Assembly: GCA_034509425.1 (NCBI GenBank) | Contig: JAVTVJ010000448.1 | Coordinates: 44,957 to 108,956, forward strand | Source: Eopsaltria australis | Lineage: Eukaryota; Chordata; Aves; Passeriformes; Petroicidae | DNA length: 64,000 bases | Direction: 5' to 3' | Shown here: piece by piece, positions 52,776-61,422 of the stretch | Layout: every line of letters starts with the position of its first letter | Numbering within the stretch: position 1 is the stretch's first letter | Notes under the pieces: generated by a model | Seen by the model: the letters and a program-made list of their open reading frames with translations, nothing else | Told to the model about the DNA's origin: nothing | Database searches by the model: none | Position numbers and translations under genes: made by a program

Positions 52776-52853
52776 GATCCCCTTTTATATTACCTCCTTG
52801 CTAAAATGATCTCGAGTTTCTTTTCCAGGCTGGGGGAAAAGGCAACAGTTATT

Positions 52854-52872
52854 TGGCACACCCAGAAGGGAC
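52854..52872 (+). other. Primer-binding site, copy 1
   Basis: TGGCACACCCAGAAGGGAC begins six bases after the LTR end, where a retroviral tRNA primer site belongs. The pattern TGGC..ACCCAGA.GGGAC resembles the complement of an arginine tRNA 3' end, with mismatches. The tRNA identity is an inference I cannot verify here. Confidence 0.65.
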
Positions 52873-53339
52873 ACGAGAACCTGGTACCCTTCCTCTGGAC
52901 CGAAAACATCCTGCAAGGAATTCCTTTCTGACAGCAATCTAAAGAATTCCCTGCCACGGGCCTGAGGTCGAGACACCATGGTTCCAAGATCCCACAGGAG
53001 GTAGTATAAAGGTGGTTCTTTTCGTTGTGTAGTGTGTAGTTTGTATGTGTGTGTATTGTTTATGTATTGTGTATCTGTTTAAAGTCAGTAATTGTTAGCG
53101 ATCCCAGGACAACCTGGCGTGGTGGTGAGAAAATTTGCTTTTGAAATCATTTCTCCAAGTTTTTCCTGTTGCCGATTTTCCAACCTGCCCCAGAGATCGG
53201 CTGGTGGGGAGGAGGCGGGTGTGTGATCTCGGCTGAGATTGTTCACTGGTAGAGAAAAGCAATCACAGTGCGAAAGTTTATTTCATGTTTAGCACATGCG
53301 AGTTTTGAATTGAAAGCTGGCCTGGAGACATCTGGGCAT
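52873..53339 (+). other. ERV leader, copy 1
   Basis: Non-coding leader downstream of the primer site. A start codon in good context (ACACCATGG, 52978) opens only an eight-codon frame that stops at TAG. A GT-rich tract lies at 53025-53080. The leader then continues to the tandem repeats. No gag-like frame begins here. Confidence 0.6.
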
Positions 53340-53765
53340 GGAGCGGCCGGGGGAGGCCTGGTCTGCTTCTTGGTAGGAGGTGGGGGATGGGCCCGCTTCC
53401 TACAGGTTTGTGGAGCGGCTGGGTGTCCAGCCTGCTCCTTGGTGGGAGGCTGGGGAGAGATTCCCACTTCCTACAGGTTTGTGGAGCGGCTGGGTGTCCA
53501 GCTGCTCCTTGGTGGGAGCTGGGGAGAGATTCCCACTTCCTACAGGTTTGTGGAGCGGCTGGGTGCCCAAGCCTGCTCCTTTGGTGGGAAGCTGGGAGAG
53601 ATTCCACTTCCTATACAGGTTTGTGGAGCGGCTGGGTGCCCAGCCTGCTCCTTGGTGGGAAAGCTGGGGAGAGGATTCCCACTTCCTCAGGTCTGTGGAG
53701 AGGCCTGGTGTCTCAGCTGACTCCTTTAGTGGGAAGGCCGAAGGGGGATCCTCGCTTCCAGAAGG
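53340..53765 (+). repeat. 71-bp tandem repeat in the ERV leader, copy 1
   Basis: About six units, each with CTTCCTACAGGTTTGTGG, AGCGGCTGGGTG and CAGCCTGCTCCTTGGTGGGA. The unit has no stop in any forward frame, and 71 is not a multiple of three. All three frames therefore stay open and each cycles through the same peptide with a period of 71 residues. This copy shows several one-base indels relative to copy 2, near 53510-53690. Confidence 0.9.
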
Positions 53766-53865
53766 TTTTTTGGAACGGCCGAGAAAGCTCGGTTCGCACC
53801 TTGTAAGGGAAGGGGGAGAGCCCCCACTTTCTCTGGTCCATCTGTAAAAAGTTTTTCCCAGATTT

Positions 53866-54365
53866 TAAGGCAAGGGCGACTCCCGGACTTCCGGGACGGC
53901 TCCGCGAGCAGGGCGGTCACTCCCCCGTGACAGAAGCGGGGCACCAGCCGCTCTGAGAGGGGCGGAGGTGATTCCTACCATTGCCCTGGTCACGGCCGGG
54001 GGATGCGCGGGGGAGCGGTCCCAGGAAGCGAACCGGCACCGGGGCTGGCGCTGCGCTGCTTCGGCCCTGCTCTGGCGGAGGCGGGGCCGCCGCTGCGCGG
54101 CCACGGCCCGGCTCACTCGCTGCTCCTGGGCCCCGCCCGCACCGGCCCAGAGCGGGCCGGGAGGGTGAGATCTAAGAGCAGGAGCGGCCCTATCGCACTT
54201 TCCACAGTAACGAGCTTGTTTTAAGGACACCCGAGAGCCGCTGTGAGCAGCAGCACGGGCCGAGCGCGGGCGCGCCGGGGGTGCCCCTGGGCGGGGGTGC
54301 CCGCATGCCGCGCCCGTCCCCGGCCGTGCGAGGGCAGCGAGCGCTCTTTGTCTGCTCTGGTAAGC
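53866..54365 (+). other. CpG-dense block inside the ERV, copy 1
   Basis: An abrupt GC- and CpG-rich segment: I count 18 CpGs in 54001-54120. It holds Sp1-type GC boxes (GGCGGGGCC at 54080-54088, CCCCGCCC at 54131-54138) and ends in a consensus splice donor. It is unlike the flanking AT-rich ERV sequence and resembles a host CpG-island promoter and first exon. Capture from a host gene is an inference. A GC-rich retroviral leader is the alternative. The long minus-strand frame here (177 codons, Ala/Arg/Pro-rich) looks compositional. Confidence 0.7.
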
Positions 54366-54366
54366 A
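54359..54366 (+). promoter_or_regulatory. Candidate splice donor at the end of the CpG block
   Basis: G^GTAAGCA, with GT at 54360-54361, fits the vertebrate 5' splice-site consensus and lies exactly where composition changes from CpG-rich to AT-rich. It is conserved in copy 2 (GT at 59944-59945). Confidence 0.5.
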
Positions 54367-54687
54367 CTCAAAAGGGAAACACCGAGCCCAAAGAACAAGA
54401 AGCCGTTTTTAGGCTCCCTTAAACCATGCTATAAGTAAGCAGAGTCCTGTGTTAACAAATATCTTAGAATGGTTTACTGAGTTAAATTTGTAAAAGACCT
54501 TCTCCTGTATCCTTGTGAGTAAAAAAAGACCAAGGACTCTTTACTATTATGTAAAATAATCCTGAAACTGGAGAACTAGGGCAGTCAGCAACTGAAAATT
54601 GCTGCATCCAACCAGCAGCCAATAATTGATACATCCAACAGTTGCATGCAACCCACTTTAAGTTTGTTCTGTGAACATAGAAGACAT

Positions 54688-55020
54688 GGACCCTATGCCA
54701 TGCTACTGAAACTGGATAATGTTATTCTGAAAACGTTTGCTGTCAATCCTAGTATGTCTGTTCCCAGCACTAACTGATAATGTATTAAAGTCTGACTGTT
54801 TGCAGACCATTCCAGCAGAGCAGACCTGAAAGATGTGCCAGCCTGGGAGCTGTATGCAGATGAGAGCAGCTTCATGCGAGATGGCAAACAACAGACAGGT
54901 TATGCAGTAACAACCACGAACCAGGTAACCATGAGAAAAGTGTTACCATCAAATGTACCATCACCAAAAGCTGAACTGATTATATCAATGAAAGATCTAG
55001 AACTGAGCAAAGTCATCTAG
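54688..55020 (+). pseudogene. pol remnant: end of RT connection and N-terminal half of RNase H
   Basis: One frame reads through 54688-55020 with three in-frame stops between about 54775 and 54795. The second part (54796-55017) encodes LYADESSFMRDGKQQTGYAV, then ends near AELIISMKDLEL. This is the start of a retroviral RNase H: the first catalytic Asp (54859-54861) is present but the usual Gly after it is Glu, and the Glu of AELI is present. The later catalytic Asp residues are missing because the frame stops at TAG (55018). The upstream part (LKTFAVNPSMSVPS) occupies the place of the RT-RNase H linker of gamma-type pol. It is non-functional and conserved in copy 2. Confidence 0.75.
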
Positions 55021-55396
55021 AAGGAAGGAAGACTAGCAACTATTCAAGCCTAGAGACTGAGTCTATGTTGAATGAAGGGACAAGTAAATCTTAGCGAGTA
55101 AGTAAAAAGAGTCCATTCCAAGTCCTGACTACCCTCACACAAATCCAAAGCTGCTGGCGGAGCCTTTAATTCAACTGCTCAGAGTTAAGAAGAACGTCTG
55201 CTCATAGACAGCGCAGAAACAGAGACTGATACAAATTGAGATGAATATTTAACTGTTTTCTTTGTACCTTCTTATCTGTACAGTTGGTAACCGTGATTCA
55301 AATTTGGTCCTAAATTTGCATGTAACTCTAGTCCAAAATGTATCCAAAAGCTCTTCATAAGGACAACTTGTCAAAGTTGAGAATCTGGCCTGGTAA

Positions 55397-55555
55397 GTTT
55401 TGCCCCAAGATAAAGATTGGGCCTGTGCCCATGGAGCTGTGATTCCAAATGTAATGTTTAATCATATTAAAGGCTGTTGACAAAACAAAATAGCTCTTAA
55501 TTTCCTACTAGCCACAAAATCATTAACACTAGTTGTTGTTCTTCTGCAAATCTGA
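55397..55555 (+). pseudogene. Possible env transmembrane remnant
   Basis: A frame open from 55397 to 55477, then after one TGA from 55481 to 55552, reads QNKIALNFLLATKSL and a hydrophobic LVVVLL stretch. The Q-N, A-L and leucine spacing and its place between pol and the polypurine tract recall the heptad region of gamma-type transmembrane env proteins. It is short, has internal stops and lacks the expected cysteine motif. I consider this weak. Confidence 0.3.
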
Positions 55556-55825
55556 ATGAAAAATTTTTTTAGAAATTTGGTTGAAATTTGAAAGCAAACT
55601 CAAATTCTACACCAAGTAACTCTCAAAGAGCTTACTGAACCTTGAATATCTTCAGTACACTCACTTCATGGTTACCAAACTGAACCTAGATAAAAGAAAT
55701 GTTCATAGTAACTGTAGTTATAATTAGCATCTGTGTAACAACTAGTGGGATAGCCAGTTGTATAAAACAGAGGTATGGTTGAATGCAGAGTAGAGACTAG
55801 ACAAGACAGAGTCTTGTTAGTCTCT

Positions 55826-55839
55826 AAAAAAGGGGGGAA
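55826..55839 (+). other. Polypurine tract, copy 1
   Basis: AAAAAAGGGGGGAA lies immediately upstream of the TG of LTR2, the normal plus-strand primer position. Confidence 0.9.
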
Positions 55840-56354
55840 TGATGCCGTTTGGTTTCTGCCTTTTTTCTTTATATGTTCTCTGTACTCTCTGCCCATATTT
55901 TTGTGGCTCTGTAGCCTACTATATTAATAGCTAGTTTTTCCAGTACCTTTCCATAGCCTTTCCCTAAGCAGAAAGACAAAACAATTCCAGAGCTCCAAGC
56001 CCCAGGGGGTTGCAAGGCCCTGTCCTATCTCAGTTCTTCCTGGGAACCAAGGCCGAGAACAACTCTGAGGTACATTTTCATAAGCAGAGTGCAGCCAGTG
56101 CTGAGAGGGGGGCTCCAGGGAAGGGGCTGGACCTGAGGGGGAATTGAATCGCCACTTGTTCTCCTTATTGGTGCTCTTACTCAATTATGCTAATTTCCTA
56201 AACGCTATAAATATGTACTCACCCCTGGAGGGGCTGGGCTTTTATGGACACCTTTCCATAACTGCTCCTGAAGACTTTCAAATAAAGATCCCCTTTTATA
56301 TTACCTCCTGACATAAATGATCTCGAGTTTTCTTTCAGGCTGGGGAAGGCAACA
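55840..56354 (+). mobile_element. LTR2 (3' LTR of copy 1)
   Basis: The 515-bp LTR starts TGATGCC and ends GGCAACA, with TATA at 56205-56213 and AATAAA at 56281-56286. It shares 3'-LTR diagnostic bases with LTR4 (GCCCAT, GGGGGTTGC, AAGCAGAGTGCA, AATCGCCA). It is slightly shorter because of single-base deletions, some in U5. Satellite sequence CCGACGCC follows directly. Confidence 0.92.
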
Positions 56355-57912
56355 CCGACGCCACCTGAAATACCAGCTGGATCAAGATCCTTCCCAGACC
56401 CAAGCTGCCATCAACTAGAACTCTGGCTGCAATTGTAGGGCTAAATGCCTCCTAAAAACTGGCATCATGCATCTGGGGGGACTGAGTTTTCTTTCACATG
56501 GAAAAGCGCCATTGTTTGAATCGAAGGCCACATATCTGGGAGTTGACAGCCGCATGCTGAAATTCCGCATGGATTAAGATTCCTCACAGACCCAAGCTGC
56601 CACCAACAAGGACCCTGGCTGCCCTTGCAGGGCCAAAACCCTCCTCCAAACTGACATCAAAAACTGGGGGGCAGAGCTCTCTTTCTCTGAGAAAAGGACA
56701 CTTTTGTGTCCGGCCCTAAGGCACTCTGCTCCTGCTGCGTCTTCAAATTCGTATGGATCAAGATTCCTCGCAGAACCGCAAGCTGCCACAAACAGGACCC
56801 CTGGCTGCCTTTGCAGTGCCAAAACCCTCCTCCAAACTGACATCAAGAAAGTGGGGGGCAGAGTTCTCTTTCTCAGAGAAAAGGGACACTTTTTGTGTCC
56901 CAACCCTAAGGCACTCTGCCCCTGGACGCCACCTGAAATTCCGTATGTATCAAGATTACTGGCAGACGCAAGCTGCCGTCAACTAGAACTCTGGCTGCAA
57001 TTGCAGGGCTAAATGTCCCCTAAAAACTGGCATCATGGATTTGGGAGACTGAGTTTTCTTTCACGTGGATAAGTGCCATCATTTGTATCGTAGGCGCCAT
57101 GTCTGGGAATCAACTGCCGCCCCTTAAAATTCCGCATGAAGTAAGATCCATCACAGACCCAAGCTGCCACCGACAAGGACCCTGGCTGCCCTTGCAGGGC
57201 CAAAACCCTCCACCAAACTGACAATCAAGAAACCTTGAGGGGGCAGAGTTTCTTTCTCAGAGAAAGGGACACTTTTGTGTCTGGCCCTAAGGCAACTCTG
57301 CTCCCAGGAACGCCACCTGAATTCCGTAGGATCAAGACCTATTCGCTGACGGCAAGATGCCATCAAACGCAGGACTGCTGGTTGCATTTGTAGGCCACCA
57401 AACCCTGCCTCCAAACTGAACATGAAGAAACTGGGGGCAGAGCTATCTTTCTCAGAGAAAGGGAACAACTTTTGTGTCCGCTGGACCCTAAGGCACTCTG
57501 CTCCGGACACCACTCTGAAATGCCCATGGATCAAGATCCTTCCCAGACCCAAGCTGCCATCAAATAGAACTCTGGCTGCAATTGTAGGGCTAAATGCCTC
57601 CTAAAAACTGGCATCATGCATCTGGGGGACTGAGTTTTCTTTCACATGGAAATGCGCCATTGTTTGCATCGGAGGCCACATATCTGGGAGTTGACAGCTG
57701 CATGCTGAAATTCCTCATGGATTAAGATTCCTCGCAGACCCAAGCTGGCACCAACAAGGACCCTGGCTGCATTTGCAGGGCCAAAACCCTCCTCCAAACT
57801 GACATCAAGAAACTGGGGGGCAGAGTTCCCTTTCTCAGAGAAAAGGGGAAACAACTTTTTTTTTTTTTGGTTGGTCCCCGGCCCCTAAAAAGGGGGCAAG
57901 CTGTGCTCCCGG
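56355..57912 (+). repeat. Satellite block B1, eight ~190-bp monomers
   Basis: A tandem array recognisable by the recurring AAGATYC...CAGACCCAAGCTGCCA and CTCTGGCTGC core. I distinguish type a (TTTCACATGGA, no hairpin), type b (CTGGGGGGCAGAG, then a TTTCTCAGAGAAA dyad and GGGACAC-T5-GTGTCCC-like hairpin) and type c (CAGAGCTATC). The order is a, b, b, a', b, c, a, b. The last monomer is distorted by a T-run (about 57857-57870) and extra bases. No coding potential; open frames on both strands are by-products. I do not recognise the satellite by name. The monomer size is within the range of avian centromeric satellites. Confidence 0.85.
57909..57912. repeat. Target-site duplication CCGG, left copy
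   Basis: CCGG in ...GCTCCCGG directly before LTR3. The right copy is at 61945-61948. An unoccupied version, GCTCCCGGACGCC, is visible in the array at about 62898-62910. Confidence 0.8.
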
Positions 57913-58433
57913 TGATGCCGTTTGGTTTCTGCCTTTTTTCTTTTATATGTTCTCTGTACTCTCTGCACATATTTTTCTGGCTCTGTAGCCTTCTATATTA
58001 ATAGCTAGTTTTTCCAGTACCTTTCCATAGCCTTTCCCTAAGCAGAAAGACAAAACAAATTCCAGAGCTCCAAGCCCCAGGGGGGTGCAAGGCCCTGTCC
58101 TATCTCGGTTCTTCCTGGGAACCAAGGCCGAGAACAACTCTGAGGTACATTTTCATAAACAAAGTACAGCCAGTGCTGAGAGGGGGCTCCAGAGAAGGGG
58201 CTGGACCTGGGGGGGGAATTGAATCAGCACTTGTTCTCCTTATTGGTGCTTTTAATCAATTATGCTAATTTCCTAAAAGCTATAAATATGTACTCACCCC
58301 TGGAGGGGCTGGGCTTTTATGGACACCTTTCCATAACTGCTCCTGAAGACCTTCAAAATAAAGATCCCTTTTATATTACCTCCTTGCTAAAATGATCTCG
58401 AGTTTCTTTTCCAGGCTGGGGGAAAAGGCAACA
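57913..58433 (+). mobile_element. LTR3 (5' LTR of copy 2)
   Basis: 521 bp from TGATGCC to GGCAACA. TATA at 58280-58288, AATAAA at 58357-58362. Shares GCACAT and AAACAAAGTACA with LTR1, and CCTTCT with LTR5. Confidence 0.92.
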
Positions 58434-58440
58434 GTTTATT

Positions 58441-58457
58441 TGCACACCAGAAGGGAC
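58441..58457 (+). other. Primer-binding site, copy 2
   Basis: TGCACACCAGAAGGGAC, the same site as in copy 1 but with a G and a C missing, so it would prime poorly if the sequence is correct. The single-base losses may also be consensus errors. Confidence 0.6.
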
Positions 58458-58924
58458 ACGAGAACCTGGTACCTTCCTCTGGACCGAAAACATCCTGCAA
58501 GGAATTCCTTTCTGACAGCAATCTAAAGAATTCCCTGCCACGGGCCTGAGGTCGAGACACCATGGTTCCAAGATCCCACAGGAGGTAGTATAAAGGTGGT
58601 TCTTTTTGTTGTGTAGTGTGTAGTTTGTATGTGTGTGTATTGTTTATGTATTGTGTATCTGTTTAAAGTCAGTAATTGTTAGCGATCCCAGGACAACCTG
58701 GCGTGGTGGTGAGAAAATTTGCTTTTGAAATCATTTCTCCAAGTTTTTCCTGTTGCCGATTTTCCAACCTGCCCCAGAGATCGGCTGGTGGGGAGGAGGC
58801 GGGTGTGTGATCTCGGCTGAGATTGTTCACTGGTAGAGAAAAGCAAATCACAGTGCGAAAGTTTATTTCATGTTTAGCACATGCGAGTTTTGAATTGAAA
58901 GCTGGCCTGGAGACATCTGGGCAT
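58458..58924 (+). other. ERV leader, copy 2
   Basis: Near-identical to the leader of copy 1, including the short eight-codon upstream frame (ATG at about 58561) and the GT-rich tract (58608-58663). Confidence 0.6.
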
Positions 58925-59345
58925 GGAGCGGCCGGGGGAGGCCTGGTCTGCTTCTTGGTAGGAGGTGGGGGATGGGCCCCGCTTCCTACAGGTTTGTGGA
59001 GCGGCTGGGTGTCCAGCCTGCTCCTTGGTGGGAGGCTGGGGAGAGATTCCCACTTCCTACAGGTTTGTGGAGCGGCTGGGTGTCCAGCCTGCTCCTTGGT
59101 GGGAGGCTGGGGAGAGATTCCCACTTCCTACAGGTTTGTGGAGCGGCTGGGTGCCCAGCCTGCTCCTTGGTGGGAAGCTGGGGAGAGATTCCCACTTCCT
59201 ACAGGTTTGTGGAGCGGCTGGGTGCCCAGCCTGCTCCTTGGTGGGAGGCGAGTGAGAAATCCTCGCTTCCTACAGGTCTGTGGAGAGGCTGGGTGTCCAG
59301 CCTGCTCCTTAGTGGGAGGCGAGGGAGAGATCCTCGCTTCCAGCA
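58925..59345 (+). repeat. 71-bp tandem repeat in the ERV leader, copy 2
   Basis: Successive CTTCC starts at 58982, 59053, 59124, 59195, 59266 and 59337 give an exact 71-bp period. The last two units are variant (GAGAAATCCTCGCTTCC, GAGAGATCCTCGCTTCC). It is cleaner than in copy 1. Open frames of 96-188 codons exist in all three forward frames because the unit lacks stops. Confidence 0.92.
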
Positions 59346-59449
59346 AGTTTTGTGGAACGGCCGAGAAAGCTCGGTTCGCACCATTGTAAGGGAAGGGGGA
59401 GAAGCCCCCACTTTCTATGTTCCATCTGTAAAAAGTTTTTCCAAGATTT

Positions 59450-59949
59450 TAAGGCAAGGGCGACTCCCGGACTTCCGGGACGGCTCCGCGAGCAGGGCGG
59501 TCACTCCCCCGTGACAGAAGCGGGGCACCAGCCGCTCTGAGAGGGGCGGAGGTGATTCCTGCCATTGCCCTGGTCACGGCCGGGGGATGCGCGGGGGAGC
59601 GGTCCCAGGAAGCGAACCGGGACCGGGGCTGCCGCTGCGCTGCTTCGGCCCTGCTCTGGCGGAGGCGGGGCCGCCGCTGCGCGGCCACGGCCCGGCTCAC
59701 TCGCTGCTCCTGGGCCCCGCCCGCACCGGCCCAGAGCGGGCCGGGAGTGTGAGATCTAAGAGCAGGAACGGCCCTATCGCACTTTCCACAGTAACGAGCT
59801 TGTTTTAAGGACACCCGAGAGCCGCTGTGAGCAGCAGCACGGGCCGAGCGCGGGCGAGCCGGGGGTGCCCCTGGGCGGGGGTGCCCGCATGCCGCGCCCG
59901 TCCCCGGCCGTGCGAGGGCAGCGAGCGCTCTTTGTCTGCTCTGGTAAGC
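59450..59949 (+). other. CpG-dense block inside the ERV, copy 2
   Basis: Copy of the block at 53866-54365, with the same GC boxes and a few substitutions. Retention of dense CpGs in both copies argues against long-term germline methylation decay or for recent amplification. Confidence 0.7.
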
Positions 59950-59950
59950 A
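59943..59950 (+). promoter_or_regulatory. Candidate splice donor, copy 2
   Basis: G^GTAAGCA with GT at 59944-59945, identical to the site in copy 1. Confidence 0.5.
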
Positions 59951-60270
59951 CTCAAAAGGGAAACACCGAGCCCAAAGAACAAGAAGCCGTTTTTAGGCTC
60001 CCTTAAACCATGCAATAAGTAAGCAGAGTCCTGTGTTAACAAATATCTTAGAATGGTTTACTGAGTTAAATTTGTAAAAGACCTTCTCCTGTATCCTTGT
60101 GAGTAAAAAAGACCAAGGACTCTTTACTATTATGTAAAATAATCCTGAAACTGGAGAACTAGGGCAGTCAGCAACTGAAAATTGCTGCATCCAACCAGCA
60201 GCCAAGAATTGATACATCCAACAGTTGCATGCAACCAACTGTAAGTTTCTTCTGTGAACATAGAAGACAT

Positions 60271-60603
60271 GGACCCTATGCCATGCTACTGAAACTGGAT
60301 AATGTTATTCTGAAAACGTTTGCTGTCAATCCTAGTATGTCTGTTCCCAGCACTAACTGATAATGTATTTAAGTCTGACTGTTTGCAGACCATTCCAGCA
60401 GAGCAGACCTGAAAGATGTGCCAGCCTGGGAGCTGTATGCAGATGAGAGCAGCTTCATGCGAGATGGCAAACAAAAGACAGGTTATGCAGTAACAACCAC
60501 GAACCAGGTAACCATGAGAAAAGTGTTACCATCAAATGTACCATCACAAAAAGCTGAACTGATTATATCAATGAAAGATCTAGAACTGAGCAAAGTCATC
60601 TAG
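60271..60603 (+). pseudogene. pol remnant, copy 2
   Basis: Same RT-linker and RNase H fragment as at 54688-55020, ending at the same TAG. It has one more in-frame stop (TTTAAG in place of TTAAAG near 60370) and a Q-to-K change in the GKQ-K-TGYAV stretch. The first catalytic Asp is retained and the later ones are absent. Confidence 0.75.
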
Positions 60604-60979
60604 AAGGAAGGAAGACTAGCAACTATTCAAGCCTAGAGACTGAGTCTATGTTGAATGAAGGGACAGTAATCTTACGAGCTAAGTAAAAAGAGTCATTCCA
60701 AGTCCTGACTACCCTCACCAAATCCAAAGCTGCTGGCAGAGAGCCTTGAATTCACTGCTCCAGAGTTAAGAAGACGTCTGCTCCATAGACAGCCAGAAAA
60801 CAGAGACTGATACAAATTGAGATGATATGATTTAAACTGTTCTTTTGTACCTCTTATCTGTACAGTTGGTAACCGTGATTCAAATTTGGTCCTAAAATTT
60901 GCATGTAACTCTAGTCCAAAATGTATCCAAAAGCTCTTCATAAGGACAACTTGTCAAAGTTGAGAATCTGGCCTGGTAA

Positions 60980-61138
60980 GTTTTGCCCCAAGATAAAGAT
61001 TGGGCCTGTGCCCATGGAGCTGTGATTCCAAATGTAATGTTTAATCATATTAAAGGCTGTTGACAAAACAAAATAGCTCTTAATTTCCTACTAGCCACAA
61101 AATCATTAACACTAGTTGTTGTTCTTATGCAAATCTGA
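60980..61138 (+). pseudogene. Possible env transmembrane remnant, copy 2
   Basis: Equivalent of 55397-55555, with the same internal TGA (61061-61063) before QNKIALNFLLATKSL. It shares the weakness of the first copy. Confidence 0.3.
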
Positions 61139-61408
61139 ATGAAAATTTTTTTAGAAATTTGGTTGAAATTTGAAAGCAAACTCAAATTCTACACCAAGTA
61201 ACTCTCAAAAGAGCTTACTGAACCTTGAATATCTTCAGTACACTCACTTCATGGTTACCAAACTGAACCTAGATAAAAGAAATGTTCATAGTAACTGTAG
61301 TTATAATTAGCATCTGTGTAACAACTAGTGGGATAGCCAGTTGTATAAACCAGAGGTATGGTTGAATGCAGAGTAGAGACTAGACAAGACAGAGTCTTGT
61401 TAGTCTCT

Positions 61409-61422
61409 AAAAAAGGGGGGAA
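61409..61422 (+). other. Polypurine tract, copy 2
   Basis: AAAAAAGGGGGGAA directly before LTR4, identical to copy 1. Confidence 0.9.

Larger units (their letters stand above)
52327..52847 (+). mobile_element. LTR1 (5' LTR of copy 1)
   Basis: The 521-bp LTR starts TGATGCC and ends GGCAACA, an imperfect 7-bp inverted terminal repeat. U3 runs to about 52720, with TATA box at 52693-52701 and AATAAA at 52770-52775. The short U5 contains a pyrimidine tract and CAG (about 52820-52828), which resembles a splice acceptor. It carries 5'-LTR diagnostic bases shared with LTR3 (GCACAT, and AAACAAAGTACA before GCCAGTG). Upstream is unique DNA rather than satellite. Confidence 0.92.
52327..56354 (+). mobile_element. 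Defective class I (gamma-like) endogenous retrovirus, copy 1
   Basis: A complete proviral layout of about 4.03 kb: 5' LTR (52327-52847), primer-binding site (52854-52872), non-coding leader, 71-bp tandem repeats, CpG-dense block with a splice donor, pol remnant, possible env remnant, polypurine tract (55826-55839) and 3' LTR (55840-56354). There is no gag and no intact pol or env, so it depended on helper functions or is simply a deletion derivative. The gamma-like assignment rests on the RNase H remnant and the 4-bp target duplication of copy 2. The flanks do not match: ATTT on the left, satellite CCGA on the right. The left edge is therefore not the original integration site of the whole element. 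Confidence 0.88.

Noticed and set aside
53865..54398. Long minus-strand open frame (177 codons; 197 codons at 59449-60042) in the CpG block
   Set aside because: Ala/Arg/Pro-rich translation typical of GC-rich DNA without stops. It has no motif, runs antisense to the ERV, and is repeated only because the block is duplicated.
56574..57552. Open frames of 100-133 codons on both strands of the satellite blocks
   Set aside because: They follow the ~190-bp monomer period, occur in both orientations and are broken by indels. This is satellite DNA.
58823..59514. Three overlapping forward frames of up to 188 codons, plus reverse frames, over the 71-bp repeats
   Set aside because: All result from a stop-free 71-bp unit that rotates through the frames; the shared periodic peptide is a by-product.
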